A program made the position numbers and the translations under genes. This document shows, in pieces, positions 1 through 10,292 of a stretch of DNA of 64,000 nucleotides. The stretch covers positions 20,935,619 through 20,999,618 of the forward strand of contig JAJEKV010000004.1 in the NCBI GenBank assembly GCA_021234155.1. Direction: 5' to 3'. A model generated the notes under the pieces. It saw only the letters and a list, made by a program, of their open reading frames with translations, had not been told where the DNA came from and did no database searches. The DNA is from Isoetes taiwanensis (lineage: Eukaryota; Streptophyta; Lycopodiopsida; Isoetales; Isoetaceae). Every line of letters begins with the position of its first letter. Positions within the stretch are counted from its first letter, which is position 1.

Positions 1-1084
1 CAAGGATCAGGTATTTGGCCAATTAGATAGTCTAAACCCCATTTTAGTCATTGAATCAGTAGGTTTAGCCTATTAAATTGCCCATAGCAGCCCTCTAGAT
101 CTCTAGATAGCAGATTCTAACTAAAGAACCTAACTCTATGTTGTAGATTAGATCTAGTTCTTTAGTTCTCTCGTGGAAGTATATGGATGATGTATCTCTA
201 TGAACTCCTTGTATTGGGAAGGGGGTAGAGACCTAAAGCTTGGTAGTTGATGTTCCTAGAGTAGCCTCTAGCACACCGTAGATTCGCCTATGCACAAGAG
301 CCACACCGGATGTGGGTGAAGGGGCCAGACCGGGCTAAGAAGGAGGTTCATGTCCCGACTCTTGAACGATCCCCTCCGTGTGTAAAGCCTAGGGGGATCA
401 TTGCGGACTAGGTCCAATGGTTTGCCACCGCAAGGCATGGGCAAGGCATGGGCTCACACCCGCGGAAGTGGTGTTCACTTTCCGTTGGGTTCACCGAACA
501 CGGCAAAGGGCCCTCTAGTCACCTTGAGTCAGCATGTAGATCTCTGGAGGGAGTGATCCCTACCGCCCCATCGGAACCGAAGATGAGCCCGTGAATAGCC
601 CCTTTGGCTATGCATCCCGCGGGCTACCAGTCCCGACACTTTTCAAAGCCCACTCGCAAAGTGTGCAATGTGAGGGGCGGATGGAGTGGACAACTTATGC
701 CATGTTCATATAGCCCAAATCCATTGCCATGAATTTCCGGCCCCAATGAACTCGAGACCAAGCCGCCGGGCCATCCCTTCGAGTCCCGAGCCTTGGGTAG
801 GATTCCCTATGTGATGTGCCGATCTTTGTCTATGCAGATATGTGGAGGACCATCCTTCGTGATGGTCATGTGATGTTGATGTATGTGCTAACGACATGTA
901 TGTTTACGCTTCCGCAGCTAGGTAGGCCCCCGAGGGAGACGGTGCAATGACCCTTCCACTCTTCCCACCGGAACCCGCAGTTGCAAAGTGTCATGTGGAG
1001 GGCCCTATATTAGCATGGAGCTGGTATGGGGATGAACTTGTTTGTATACCGGTGAGGGCAATCAGATCGCAGTAGGGTCCTGAA
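1..1084 (+). repeat. 5' LTR of gypsy copy 1 (partial)
   Basis: Matches the last two thirds of the 3' LTR (from about 11732). It ends next to the primer binding site; the expected ...GTCACA end is degraded here to GGTCCTGAA. Differences from the 3' LTR come in patches (for example 290-480 and 540-720) between long identical stretches. Confidence 0.9.
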
Positions 1085-1085
1085 G

Positions 1086-1098
1086 TGGTATCGAGAGC
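1086..1098 (+). other. Primer binding site (initiator tRNA-Met type)
   Basis: TGGTATCGAGAGC matches the initiator-Met primer site TGGTATCAGAGC except for one inserted G. Copy 2 has the exact form at the equivalent position. Confidence 0.85.
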
Positions 1099-1288
1099 TA
1101 TGTTCTTGGAGACCAAGAGCAAAGCACCGCCATGTTCCCAAAGAGCACTAACTTGATAGGATCCTTAAACCTCGAAAAATGGGAAAATTTTTCTCATTTT
1201 TGTAGTTATGCTAAGCTAGTAACAGTTAAAATGAATAAAAATGTAAAAAGATTAAAAATTGGTGAGCCAACATCCAAAAAGTAGGGTG

Positions 1289-1540
1289 GTCTCACACGTC
1301 GCGGCCAGACGTATTTCGAGATTCTCAAAATCGGCCGGGCTTAACGTGAGACATTCAACTTTGACACCAAAAAGTTGTAAATTACAAAGAAAATAGCTTG
1401 ATAATTCTAAATTTAAGCTAAGAATCAGTAGAATTAGCATGTTACATGTTAATTTAGTAGTGGGCCCCACCATGTCTCACACGTCGCGCCAGGACAGATT
1501 TTGAGATTCTCGAAATCGGGCTGGGCGCAACGTGTGAGAC
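1289..1540 (+). repeat. Palindrome pair upstream of ORF A, copy 1
   Basis: Two imperfect palindromes, 1289-1352 and 1474-1540. Each starts GTCTCACACGTCGCG or close to it and ends with the inverted form (ACGTGTGAGAC or ACGTGAGAC), with a middle that contains GAGATTCTC and is itself partly symmetric. They lie about 50 to 300 bp upstream of the ORF A TATA box, and the same unit recurs upstream of ORF B. Position suggests an upstream promoter element; a cruciform or an RNA hairpin is equally possible. Confidence 0.85.
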
Positions 1541-1588
1541 CTTGCTTAATTAGGTAGGTAGTTTAAAAGTTGACCTAAAATTTGACGC

Positions 1589-1598
1589 CTATAAATAG
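1589..1598 (+). promoter_or_regulatory. TATA box of ORF A, copy 1
   Basis: CTATAAATAG, about 100 bp before the MARTK start codon, downstream of the palindromes. A motif shared by all four cassette genes (GGCGATCTTCTGGCGCTT, 1656-1673) follows and would fall in the 5' untranslated leader. Confidence 0.65.
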
Positions 1599-1699
1599 AC
1601 CTAGACCCCTCCCATTTTTCGTGTTCTTCCCTAGAACTTCGCTCGTGATTGCCAAGGCGATCTTCTGGCGCTTAGCTTCGATCGACAAACCGTAAAATG

Positions 1700-3056
1700 A
1701 TGGCCCGCACAAAGCGTGCATCGCAAGGAAGTTCCAGCCGGCCGGATCCTCCAGCCAGCCGCCCGCCTCGCTCGTGAGAATCCTTTCGAACACCTTCTCC
1801 ACGGCGGCGAATCTTCGTCGAGCGAGGAAGCAGGATCGGACCGGAGCGACCATACAGAGCTCTTAGAGGACGACCAACCGGATGTCATGCACCAAATCCT
1901 CGAGGAAATTGCACAAGAGGAGGGAAGAAGCAGGGAGCAGCAGGAGCAACCTCGGGAGGACAACAACCCGCAGGACGAGCAGCAGGAGCAGGTAGGGCAG
2001 TCCACAGCCCAGGACCAACCTCAGGGGAACACCAACCCACAGGAGGAGCAGAGGGAGCAGGCGGACCAATCGACAGCTCAGGAGCAACCCCAGGCTGAGA
2101 TCCACCTGCAGGAAGAGCAAGGAAGAGAGGAGCAGCAGCCGCCGGAACTCACCCCGGATGAAGAGGCCGACCTTGCACGCTTCGTCTACAAGTATGAAGC
2201 CAAAGAGCGCCGCCGGGAGCAAAGGACAAAGAGTCGAGAAGAGGATCCGACCACAGCCAGCGGGTCCAAGAAGAGGAAGGCCAAAGCCGTAAAGGCAGGC
2301 AAAAGGAAACTGGTAAAGGTCGGGAAGCGAGCAGTGGGCCCCATCATCAACGAGCCGTCAGGAGAGGAGACCCCGCCCACTACCGACGACTCGGATGAGG
2401 ACTACGTGCCGGGCGCAGACGGAGCAAGCTCTTCAAAACCCCCGGTCGTAGAGGAAGAGGAAGAGCAGGTAGCCCAAGAACAGGAGGAGGCGGGACAGTT
2501 GGCGAAGCCCCCACCTTTCCCGACGTGGGATAGGGTTAAAGCCCCGCGACCCCAACGGGAGGCGTATGTGATAGACCCTGTAAAGGTCTATCAGAAGAGA
2601 ATTAGGGAACACAACTCCTATATGGAGAAGTGGGAGGCATACAATGCCTACTTCCAGGAGCATCGGGTGAGGACAGTTGAAGCTGGAGTACCCCCGAAGC
2701 AGACATTGAAGCCACCGCCACCCAGGCCCAAGCCTCCCCGAGCACCGAGTAAGAAGCGGAGCAAGAAGAAGAAGTTGGAGGACAGAGCCCTTAAGGAGAT
2801 CCGCCACTTCCAGAAGAGTTACGGACTCTTGATCCCCCGGGCGCCGTTCCAACGTTTGGTCCGCGAAGTTATGCAAGAATATAACACAGACATGCGCGTG
2901 ACCGACGAGATGCTGTTGTGTTTACAGGAGGCGGCCGAAGCGAAAATAGTGCAGCATTTTGAAGATTCAACGGCTTGCACAGTACACGCGAAGAGGGTTA
3001 CCCTCATGAGGCAGGATATGTATCTTGCCAGGCATATCAAGGGAGAACGCCCTTGA
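1700..3056 (+). CDS. ORF A: histone H3-like protein with long N-terminal tail
   Basis: The start at 1700 is chosen because it gives MARTK, the histone H3/CENH3 N-terminus ([12 protein letters not shown]). This frame stops after about 25 codons; the rest continues in another frame, open from 1716 to 3056, so one small indel lies near 1705-1780. The tail (about 350 residues) is rich in E/Q, then K/R with nuclear-localisation-like clusters, then prolines. The last 89 residues (2787-3053) are a histone H3 fold: by eye they align without a gap to canonical H3 from the ALREIR helix to the end, about half identical. Retained are the FQRLVRE, QEAAEA, FED and HAKRVT blocks, the loop-1 Arg after Thr-Asp, the His and Asp of the H3-H3 four-helix contact, and the C-terminal [12 protein letters not shown] and RVTLMR look CENH3-like, while loop 1 has canonical length. 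No intron. I infer a nucleosome-forming protein; chaperone partner and location are unknown. Confidence 0.9.
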
Positions 3057-3199
3057 AATTTTGTAAATAACTATAAAGTTTTGTTAATATAAAGAAATTT
3101 TGTGTAAATGAAGTGTCAAACCTTGTTTAAATAAGTTAAGATATTGATCCCTAGCTTTTGTTTTAGTTAAATTGGAGCTTTGAGCAAAATTGAGACGAT

Positions 3200-3465
3200 G
3201 TCTCACACGTCGCGCCAGGACAGATTTCGAGATTCTCAAAATCGGGCTGGGCGCAACGTGTGAGACCATGCCCAAAAATGCCCAAAACAACTCCAAATCG
3301 ACCAAATAAGGGGTCAATTCTGCCTAACTCGATGAGTTTAGTGGAATTACAGCCTTAGATCACTTGAATTGAGTAAGCCTAGCCCAATTAGGACCCATGT
3401 CTCACACGTCGCGCCAGGACGGATTTTGACATTCTCAAAATCGGTCTGGGCGCAACGTGTGAGAC
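3200..3465 (+). repeat. Palindrome pair upstream of ORF B, copy 1
   Basis: Two more copies (3200-3266, 3399-3465) of the unit found before ORF A: GTCTCACACGTCGCGCC ... GGGCGCAACGTGTGAGAC. The repeated pairing palindromes, TATA box, gene shows two separate transcription units with the same architecture. Confidence 0.85.
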
Positions 3466-3632
3466 CTCATACCATTTTGATCTCCAAATTGTACAATAAG
3501 TTCAGTAGTTGTTCTTAGCATGCTCAAACCCTAGAAATAGTCTTCAAACTTGCAATTGCATCCTTTAATAGATCAGAATTGCCCAATCTCAGCAAATTCT
3601 AGGTCACCCAAAAATTAGGGTTTTCCCCAATT

Positions 3633-3642
3633 CTATAAATAA
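3633..3642 (+). promoter_or_regulatory. TATA box of ORF B, copy 1
   Basis: CTATAAATAA, about 115 bp before the proposed start. The shared leader motif follows as GGCGATCTT at 3691 and GGCGCTT at 3712-3718. Confidence 0.6.
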
Positions 3643-3754
3643 GTCCCCCATTTCTCATTAGCACCCTGCAAATTTGCTCTCCACTGCTTAGGCGATCTTC
3701 CAGCTCCCTGAGGCGCTTCTGCATCCGTTTGATACTCCCTTCCTTGCTAGATCA

Positions 3755-5291
3755 ATGGCCATCGGCCGACTTCTGGGCGATGGTGCGGCGCCGGTGCCCA
3801 TGTTTGCCGAGGCGGATGTCAACGACATCTTCCAAGTCTTTGGGAAAGAAATTGACATCCAAGTTACGCTTAAATGCAACCCCAAAGATATAGGCGGGTG
3901 TGCTAGCAGAATTTCAAGCTAGGGTAGAACCCTCCCTTGTTCAAGTCCCCCTTGCATAGGATACTTCGCTCCCCCGCCCATCCTTCAAGCAGCCCTTGGG
4001 TGATGTCCCCAACATCGCCAAGTACTTAACTAACAAGGCGCAGAGGTCGTTGGGACTACATGGTCCCGACAGCCATAACAGACCAAGTACTTCTCTTACA
4101 CCGCAGCCCTAGCCATCTTCTTATCCCACCGCAAATAAAAACCCGATGGGGGCAACCTCTATTCCTCCGATGGAGGTAGACCCCATAGCAAGGCAAGAGG
4201 AAGAGTAGATGCTTTACAAAGATCAACAGAACAAGAAGCAAGAGAAGGAGAAGAAGGGTCGGACGACGAGGAATACACCTGAGCTCGACTCGGACGAAGA
4301 ACGGCGCCCAGCGCAGAAAGGTGAACCGATCAACTTCGAAAGCAGAGCGGGCAGGCATCGAGTGGCTCCCCACCGGGCTAGGCATCACAAGCCTAGCCCC
4401 TATCATCATCAACGGAGAGGAGTATCTACTCCTCGGCCGACATCCGTAACCTTCAATGCGGGGAGAGGGAGCTCAGGTTGGACGAATCGCTTCCACCAAC
4501 CGGCAGACCGACATGGATCGACTTCATCGTCCGGGAGCCTCGGACTTTCCGGGCTTTCAAGTGAGGGAGGCCGACACCTACATTGTGGGAAACGACCTCC
4601 GAGCATCCGTGCCTACAGCAAAGATCGCGCGAATGATGGATGAGCGGAGCCGCCATCGAGGAGGAGTTCCTCGCCCTCCAAGAACAGATGGGGATCCGTG
4701 GGAAGACCACGAGCATCCTAATGCCGAGTCCTTCGACACCACCCCCGGCAAGAGGAGAAGGAATCGACCTCAGGAGGCTCGACCGCACAATTGAAGACTA
4801 CAGGGAGCTGACCGAAATCGAGGTCGACGAGTACGCCGGGCGGCACAGAGCTGGAGGCCAAACAAGCGGAGAAGCTTCGGCGACACACAACGCATGTGTC
4901 GCCGTGTACTACTTGTCGCCGCCGATGGATGGGAGAATAGCGTAATACACCGCAAGTTCACACCCCGCAGGTGAAGAAGGAGTGTTCATGCCGATTGCAC
5001 TCGTGCTTCGGGCGGCAGCATGCTCGAATAGCAACAAACGCCGACTATGCCGCCTTTAGTCAAGAGGGCAATGGCACTCGACCTTCTCGACCGCCATACC
5101 CCATCGACGCCGCGAGATTGGCGTGTGATCGCGCCCTTACATCCGGACCGCTAGTGGTAGAAGAATTGGTGAGAGCCATACAGGGAGGCTCGTCAGCAAG
5201 CATCATCAGGAACTTGGGTCACTCGGTAGGGACGGCCCAAGTTAAGAAGTTTCTTGAAGACAACCCGTCTTACCGGCGATTTCAAGATTAG
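3755..5291 (+). pseudogene. ORF B: unknown accessory protein, copy 1 (frameshifted)
   Basis: I do not recognise this protein. The start at 3755 gives MAIGRLLGDG, followed by a DVNDIFQVF motif that matches DVNIVFQVF in copy 2. The frame then breaks repeatedly; recognisable pieces are a YFSYTAALA segment near 4080, a NGEEYLLL segment near 4415, an EEEFLALQEQMGIRGKTT segment near 4660, and an open C-terminus (4971-5291) ending in VGTAQVKKFLEDNPSYRRFQD, shared with copy 2. No known domain, membrane segment or zinc motif is visible. It sits between the H3 gene and gag, with its own TATA box. Plant envelope-like ORFs lie after pol, so that explanation does not fit. Confidence 0.6.
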
Positions 5292-5565
5292 TTAGACTCT
5301 TGATCCCGGAAACTTTTTGTATTAATATTATATGATATATAAATACAATTCTGTTGCACTTTAAATGTTTTGTTGATGTATTTTTGCCCCACAATTATAC
5401 CAACAAACATAAACAATGCAAGATAACAAAAGAAACTAACCATATAGCCATGAATCACTTGTGGATGCAGCTAGAGGCCTAAGCGCAGGGGAACGACAAC
5501 TGCGAGACCTTATAGAAGAGCAGACCCGCCTGCACCACCCCTAAGAAGGAACCTATTTTGCAGAT
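5292..5565 (+). other. Leader between ORF B and gag, copy 1
   Basis: AT-rich stretch, well conserved with copy 2 (20286-20561). From here to the 3' LTR the two copies are again similar, which marks the right border of the divergent cassette. No clear TATA box. The gag frame may open slightly upstream of the first ATG. Confidence 0.6.
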
Positions 5566-6830
5566 ATGGAACCCATGACCCCGAGGAGGAGGAGATATCC
5601 CGTGATGAGGACGGACCTGGAGCAGATAAAAGGCCTTTATCCGCAAGCAGAAAGTGGGTTCGGTGGCAACGCCACCGCCGCAAGCATCAGCTCGGAGAGC
5701 AGGAAGGGACAAGAAGAGGAGCAAGAGAAGAAGATCCTCCAGTCCAGAATCTTCCGACTCAAGTTCAGACTCAGACTCCGACTCCGAGGAAGAGGAAGAA
5801 CAGGCTCAGGACCGAACAGATGGAAGGCAAAGGAACACTGAAGAGGGAAGGCAGAGGAACACCCCAGATGGACGACAAAGAGACACCAGGGCCTCTGACT
5901 ACCAGAAGAAGGTAGATTCCGCACTGGGCAATGTATGGAAGGCCTGGAAACTGGAACAGTTCTCGGGGGAGAACATGTCAGGATTAGAAGCAGAGGCATG
6001 GCTGGATGAAATGAGTGAGTACGGCAATGCTTATGGCATGAAAGATAAAGACAAAGGAAGAGTGGCAATAGCCAACTTGAAAGGAGCCGCACGGATTTGG
6101 TGGAAGGGTTATGCAAAGGTACATGGCTTAAGCAGGGATGCTTGTAAGTTCAGGAAGTTTGCTAAAGCCTTCAAGCGCCATTACGTCCCAAGGGAACATA
6201 AGTCCAAAGATGATGCGTTAGTTCTATAGGCTCCAACAGGGAAACAAATCAGTCCAGAAATATACAGAAGAATTCATGAGGCTAAGGCTGTATGTGCCAA
6301 AGTTGGGAGAGAAGCATGCAGTTGAAAGTTATATTGAGGGGCTGAATGAGGAGATCCGCAAGCTTGTGAGGGCAATAAACCCTAAGACAGTATCAGAAGC
6401 AGAGTCCAAGGCTATAAGCTTGCAGGGGTCGGGACCTCAGAATAGTGGGCAGAAGCAGCAGTATTTCCAGGATAAAGGCAAGGCGACAGGAAGCTATAGC
6501 CCCAGGGCAGCCAGTCCAGGCCCAGCTAGAGCCCCATATGGTGGCAACCAGGGGAAGCAGCAGGAGAAGAAGCAGGTGTCCTTCAAGGACAAGCAGGAGG
6601 GGTCAAACTACTTCAAAGCAGTGCGATCCTTTTTGCAGGCGATGCCCAAGGAAAAGAGACAGGAGTGCATAGAAAAGCAGTTGTGCTTCAGGTGCTTCCA
6701 GCCAGGCCATAGGACAGCAAACTGCCCCTACGTCATGAGTGCAGCTCTAGCGGAGTTGGGAGATTGGGACGCTCTGTCTGACGACGACGGCGAAGAAGCC
6801 CGCGACTACATTCAGGGTGAGTGCCATATC
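5566..6830 (+). pseudogene. gag: gag of gypsy copy 1 (frameshifted)
   Basis: Structural protein that packages element RNA in the particle. The start at 5566 gives MEPMTP. A Lys/Arg and Ser/Asp/Glu-rich segment (about 5690-5810) precedes the capsid-type retrotransposon gag domain, with the typical AARIWWKGYAK core near 6090. A CCHC zinc knuckle ([14 protein letters not shown], 6684-6725) follows. Frames change near 5600-5660 and near 6230, so the polyprotein cannot be read in one piece. Gag runs into pol without a visible stop after the knuckle. Confidence 0.85.
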
Positions 6831-9800
6831 TTTGCCGCAATAGATACAGAGCAAGCAGAGAGCCAGTATAAGGTAATTTCCACAGTAGGGAAGGCCAAGG
6901 CCAAGTCCTTCATAGTCTTGATAGACTCAGGAAGTAGCCATAACTTTGCATCCCCCAGAATGGTTCAAATGTTGAAGCTGAAACCATTAAAGTCAAAGCC
7001 AAGGCCCGTTGTCTTAGCAAGTGGTGCAGTAAGGCAGACGGCAGGCAAGAGAATTAACTTCGACATCGACTTGCCAGGGATTAATATCCAGATGGGGGCA
7101 GAAGTAATGGGCATTGGCAAGTATGACTTGATCATAGGAATGGAGTACCTTGGACCAGCAGGGGCCATTATCGATTGTGGAAAGCGGAAGGTGACCTTCC
7201 CAACACCCGACGGCAAGATCATTGAGATAACAGGTAAGGAAGTTGTTCCCATCATGCAGTGTATGTCTTCTAAACGGCTGTTCAAGTGCATCAAGAGTGA
7301 GCAAGTGGCATACATCTTCAAGCTTGAGATTAGTGAGCCGGAATCGGAAGGAAGCAAAGAAGACAAGGTGCTCAGCAAGTTGCCGAAGCAAGTAGCTAAG
7401 CTGATCACGGAGTTCCATGATCTCTTTCCAGATGAGATCAAGCAGCTCCCTCCTTATAGAGGAGTCGAGTGCGAGATAGCACTCGAACCAGGAACAAAGC
7501 CAACAAGCAAGGCTCCATATAGAATGACAACGCAGGAGTTGTCGGAGCTAAAGAAGCAGTTGCAGGAGCTGCTGGACCTAGGTTTCATTAGACCTAGTGT
7601 CTCGCCATTTGGAGCACCCATTCTCTTCGTTAAGAAGAAGGATGGCAGTTTAAGAATGTGCATAGACTATAGGCAGTTGAACAAGCACACCATTAAGAAC
7701 AAGTATGCGCTCCCCAGATCAGATGACTTGATGGATCAGCTCCAAGGTGCAAAGATCTTCTTCAAAATCGACTTAAGGTCAGGTTATCATCAGATCAGGA
7801 TAAAGGAAGAAGATATCCATAAGACCGCCTTTAACGCAGCGGTATGGGCACTATGAGTTCACAGAATGCCCTTCGCTTATTGAATGCCCCCGCAACGTTC
7901 ATGAGGCTCATGAACGACATCTTCAGGGAGTTCTTAGACACCTTTGTGATTGTTTTCTTTGATGACATTTTGGTGTATAGCAGATCCCTTGAAGAGCACG
8001 TAGAACACTTGAGAAGAGTGCTGGAGAAGTTGAAGAGGCACCAGTTGTACGCCAAGTTGTCGAAGTGCCACTTCGCAACAGAGAAGGTGGAGTATCTAGG
8101 TCATGTGATCTCAGCAGAAGGCATCTCGACGGATCCCAAGAAAGATTGAAGCCGCCATTCGCTGGCCGGGCGCCCAAGAATGTGCATGAAGTCAAGTTTT
8201 CTCGCCTAGTGGTACTACAAGGTGAAGTTCGTGAAGAACTTCGCTAAGATAGCAGCCCCGCTAACAGACTTGACGAGGGCGGAGAAAGTGAAAGATTGGG
8301 CAGATCATTGGCACAGGAAAGCCCAAGCAGGGTTTGAATTGTTGAAAGAAGCTTTAACAACAGCCCCAGTCTTAACCCTGCCGGACCCAGAGAAAGATAA
8401 GCTTGTAGCGACAGACGCGAAAAGTAAGATAGCTACAAAAGGCTTATGCGTGAAGAGCGCATGGTAGCGTATGATTCCGTGAAGATGAGCGACGCCAAAC
8501 GCTGCCAACCCCACGCACGCACTGTGAATTGCTTGCGGTTGTCGTGGCATTAAGAATTTGGAGGCACTACCTTTTGGGAAGGAAGTTCCAGTTGGATACA
8601 GACCACCAGAGCCTCCAATATGTATTCACGCAACCACACCTCAACCTGAGGCAGAGAAGGTGGATGGAGTTCCTTGAAGAGTACGACTTTGATATAGTCT
8701 ACAAGCCAGGGAAGCTCAATGTGGTAGCGGATGCGCTTTCAAGGCATCCCCTGACAACTAGAGTGCATTGCAACGCAATTTCGACGATCTCCAGCGACTT
8801 TGGTAAGAAGATTGAAGATTCCTTGCCAACGGATGTGGATTTCAGGGAAGTATGGGCAAGCCTCTCTAAGGAGGTTAGAACAGATAAGGAGCGGGAAGCC
8901 TTTAAACATTATAAGAAGGAAGGCAACCTGTTGTACCATAAGAACAAGCCGCGGCGCACCGAATCATCGTGTGTAAGGAAATTGATCCTCCACGACACGC
9001 GACAAAGCCCAATAGCTGGCCATGCGGGATTCATGAAAACATATTTCAAAGCGCAGCAGCCTATTATTGGCCAGAATGAAGAAGCTGTGTAGCGCTACAT
9101 CAAGGAATGCCAGCTATGTCAGCAGACGAAGGCAGAGCAGCTTCGAATTCCAGGAGCTTTAGAGCCATTAGCGGTGCCAAACGCTAAGTGGGAGGTAATC
9201 AGCATGGATTTTATCACAGGACTCCCAAGGACCGAGGGAAAGATGCTTTGATGGTAGTAGTCGACAAGTTGTCGAAAATGGCACATTTTGTGCCTTGCAA
9301 GACCATAGATACAGCTATGGATACAGCGAAGCTCTTCACCAAAGAGATCTTCAGACTTCATGGCATGCCAAGGGAGATCATCTCCGACAGGGATCCGAAG
9401 TTCATGAGCGCCTTTTGGCAAGACCTCTTTGCGACAATCCAGACGAAGCTATCCATGAGCACGGCGTATCATCCACGCACGGATGGGGCCGACGGAGCGG
9501 ACCAACAGGATTTTAGAGGACATGCTACGAAACTATGTCTGGAATAAGCAAAGTATGTGGGAAGAATTTATTCACTTGGTGGAGTTTGCATACAATAGCA
9601 CCAAGCAGGAGTCATCCCAAATGTCGCCGTTTATGATCAATTACGGCTATCAGTGCCTAACTCCAGACACTTGGCACAACCCCGTGTCAAAAGTGGAAGT
9701 TTCGCAGCAGATGTTGGCCGATATGCAGCAGCTTGTGGAAGAAGTTCGAGGATATCTCCTAGCAGCAAGAAGTCGCCAAGAGCATCACGACAAGCATCGA

Positions 9801-10292
9801 ACAAAGAAGAGAGTTCAAGGTTGGAGATGATGTTTGGCTCAAGATCAAGGTGAAGTGTAAGCTCGGGACCGGAATTGCAAGAAGCTTGCTCCAAGGTGGG
9901 CTGGACCTTTCAGAATAGTCAAGAGAGCCGGTAATCAATCCTACAAGCTAGACTTGCCAGCACACCTAAAGATTCATAAGGTCTTCCACGTGAGTTTGTT
10001 GAAGAAGCATACTCCAAATCCAGACAAAGTCTTGGATTCTCCAACGTTGTTGGAAATGACGGAGGAACAGCTGGAAATAGTTCCAGAATTGATTCTTGAT
10101 AAAGCTTTCAAGAAAACGAGGAGATCAGAATTCCTCCAGTATTTGGTCAAGTGGAAACACTTACCAGTGGAAGACGCGACGTGGGTACTTAAGAAAGATT
10201 TAGTAAAGCAGTATCCACAGTTTATGGAGCAATGGGACGGCAAGGTCATCTCCGAGGAAATCGGCTCAGGCATGTCGATTTGTGTAGGTTAA
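6831..10292 (+). pseudogene. pol: pol of gypsy copy 1: PR-RT-RNase H-integrase-chromodomain (frameshifted)
   Basis: Replication and integration enzymes. Protease has the active-site DSG at 6924. RT runs from about 7490, with YRQLNKH and [12 protein letters not shown] motifs and a catalytic FDDI at about 7958-7969. RNase H is about 8395-8750, ending in the usual DALSRHP. Integrase has the zinc-binding CQLC part near 9105, then catalytic segments at MDFITGLP (about 9206), DRDPKFM (about 9388) and ERTN (about 9490). A chromodomain closes the protein. Frame breaks fall in short patches: about 7833-7880, 8145-8220, 8420-8530, 9070-9095, 9475-9530 and 9780-9900. Between patches the reading frame is intact and almost identical to copy 2. 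Confidence 0.9.
10080..10240 (+). other. Integrase chromodomain, copy 1
   Basis: PELILDKAFKK, then YLVKWKHLPVEDATW and a closing helix KKDLVKQYPQF form a chromodomain, the integrase tail of chromoviruses. It keeps the two tryptophans of the aromatic cage. Such domains in this family are known to steer integration to chromatin marked on histone H3. It matters here because the same element encodes an H3. Confidence 0.85.

Noticed and set aside
1716-3056. ORF A as an ordinary host histone gene caught between elements
   Set aside because: It lies inside the element between PBS and gag, and the second, independently inserted copy has the same long-tailed gene in the same place.
3755-5291. ORF B as an envelope-like gene
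   Set aside because: Plant envelope-like ORFs lie after pol; no signal peptide or membrane segment is seen.
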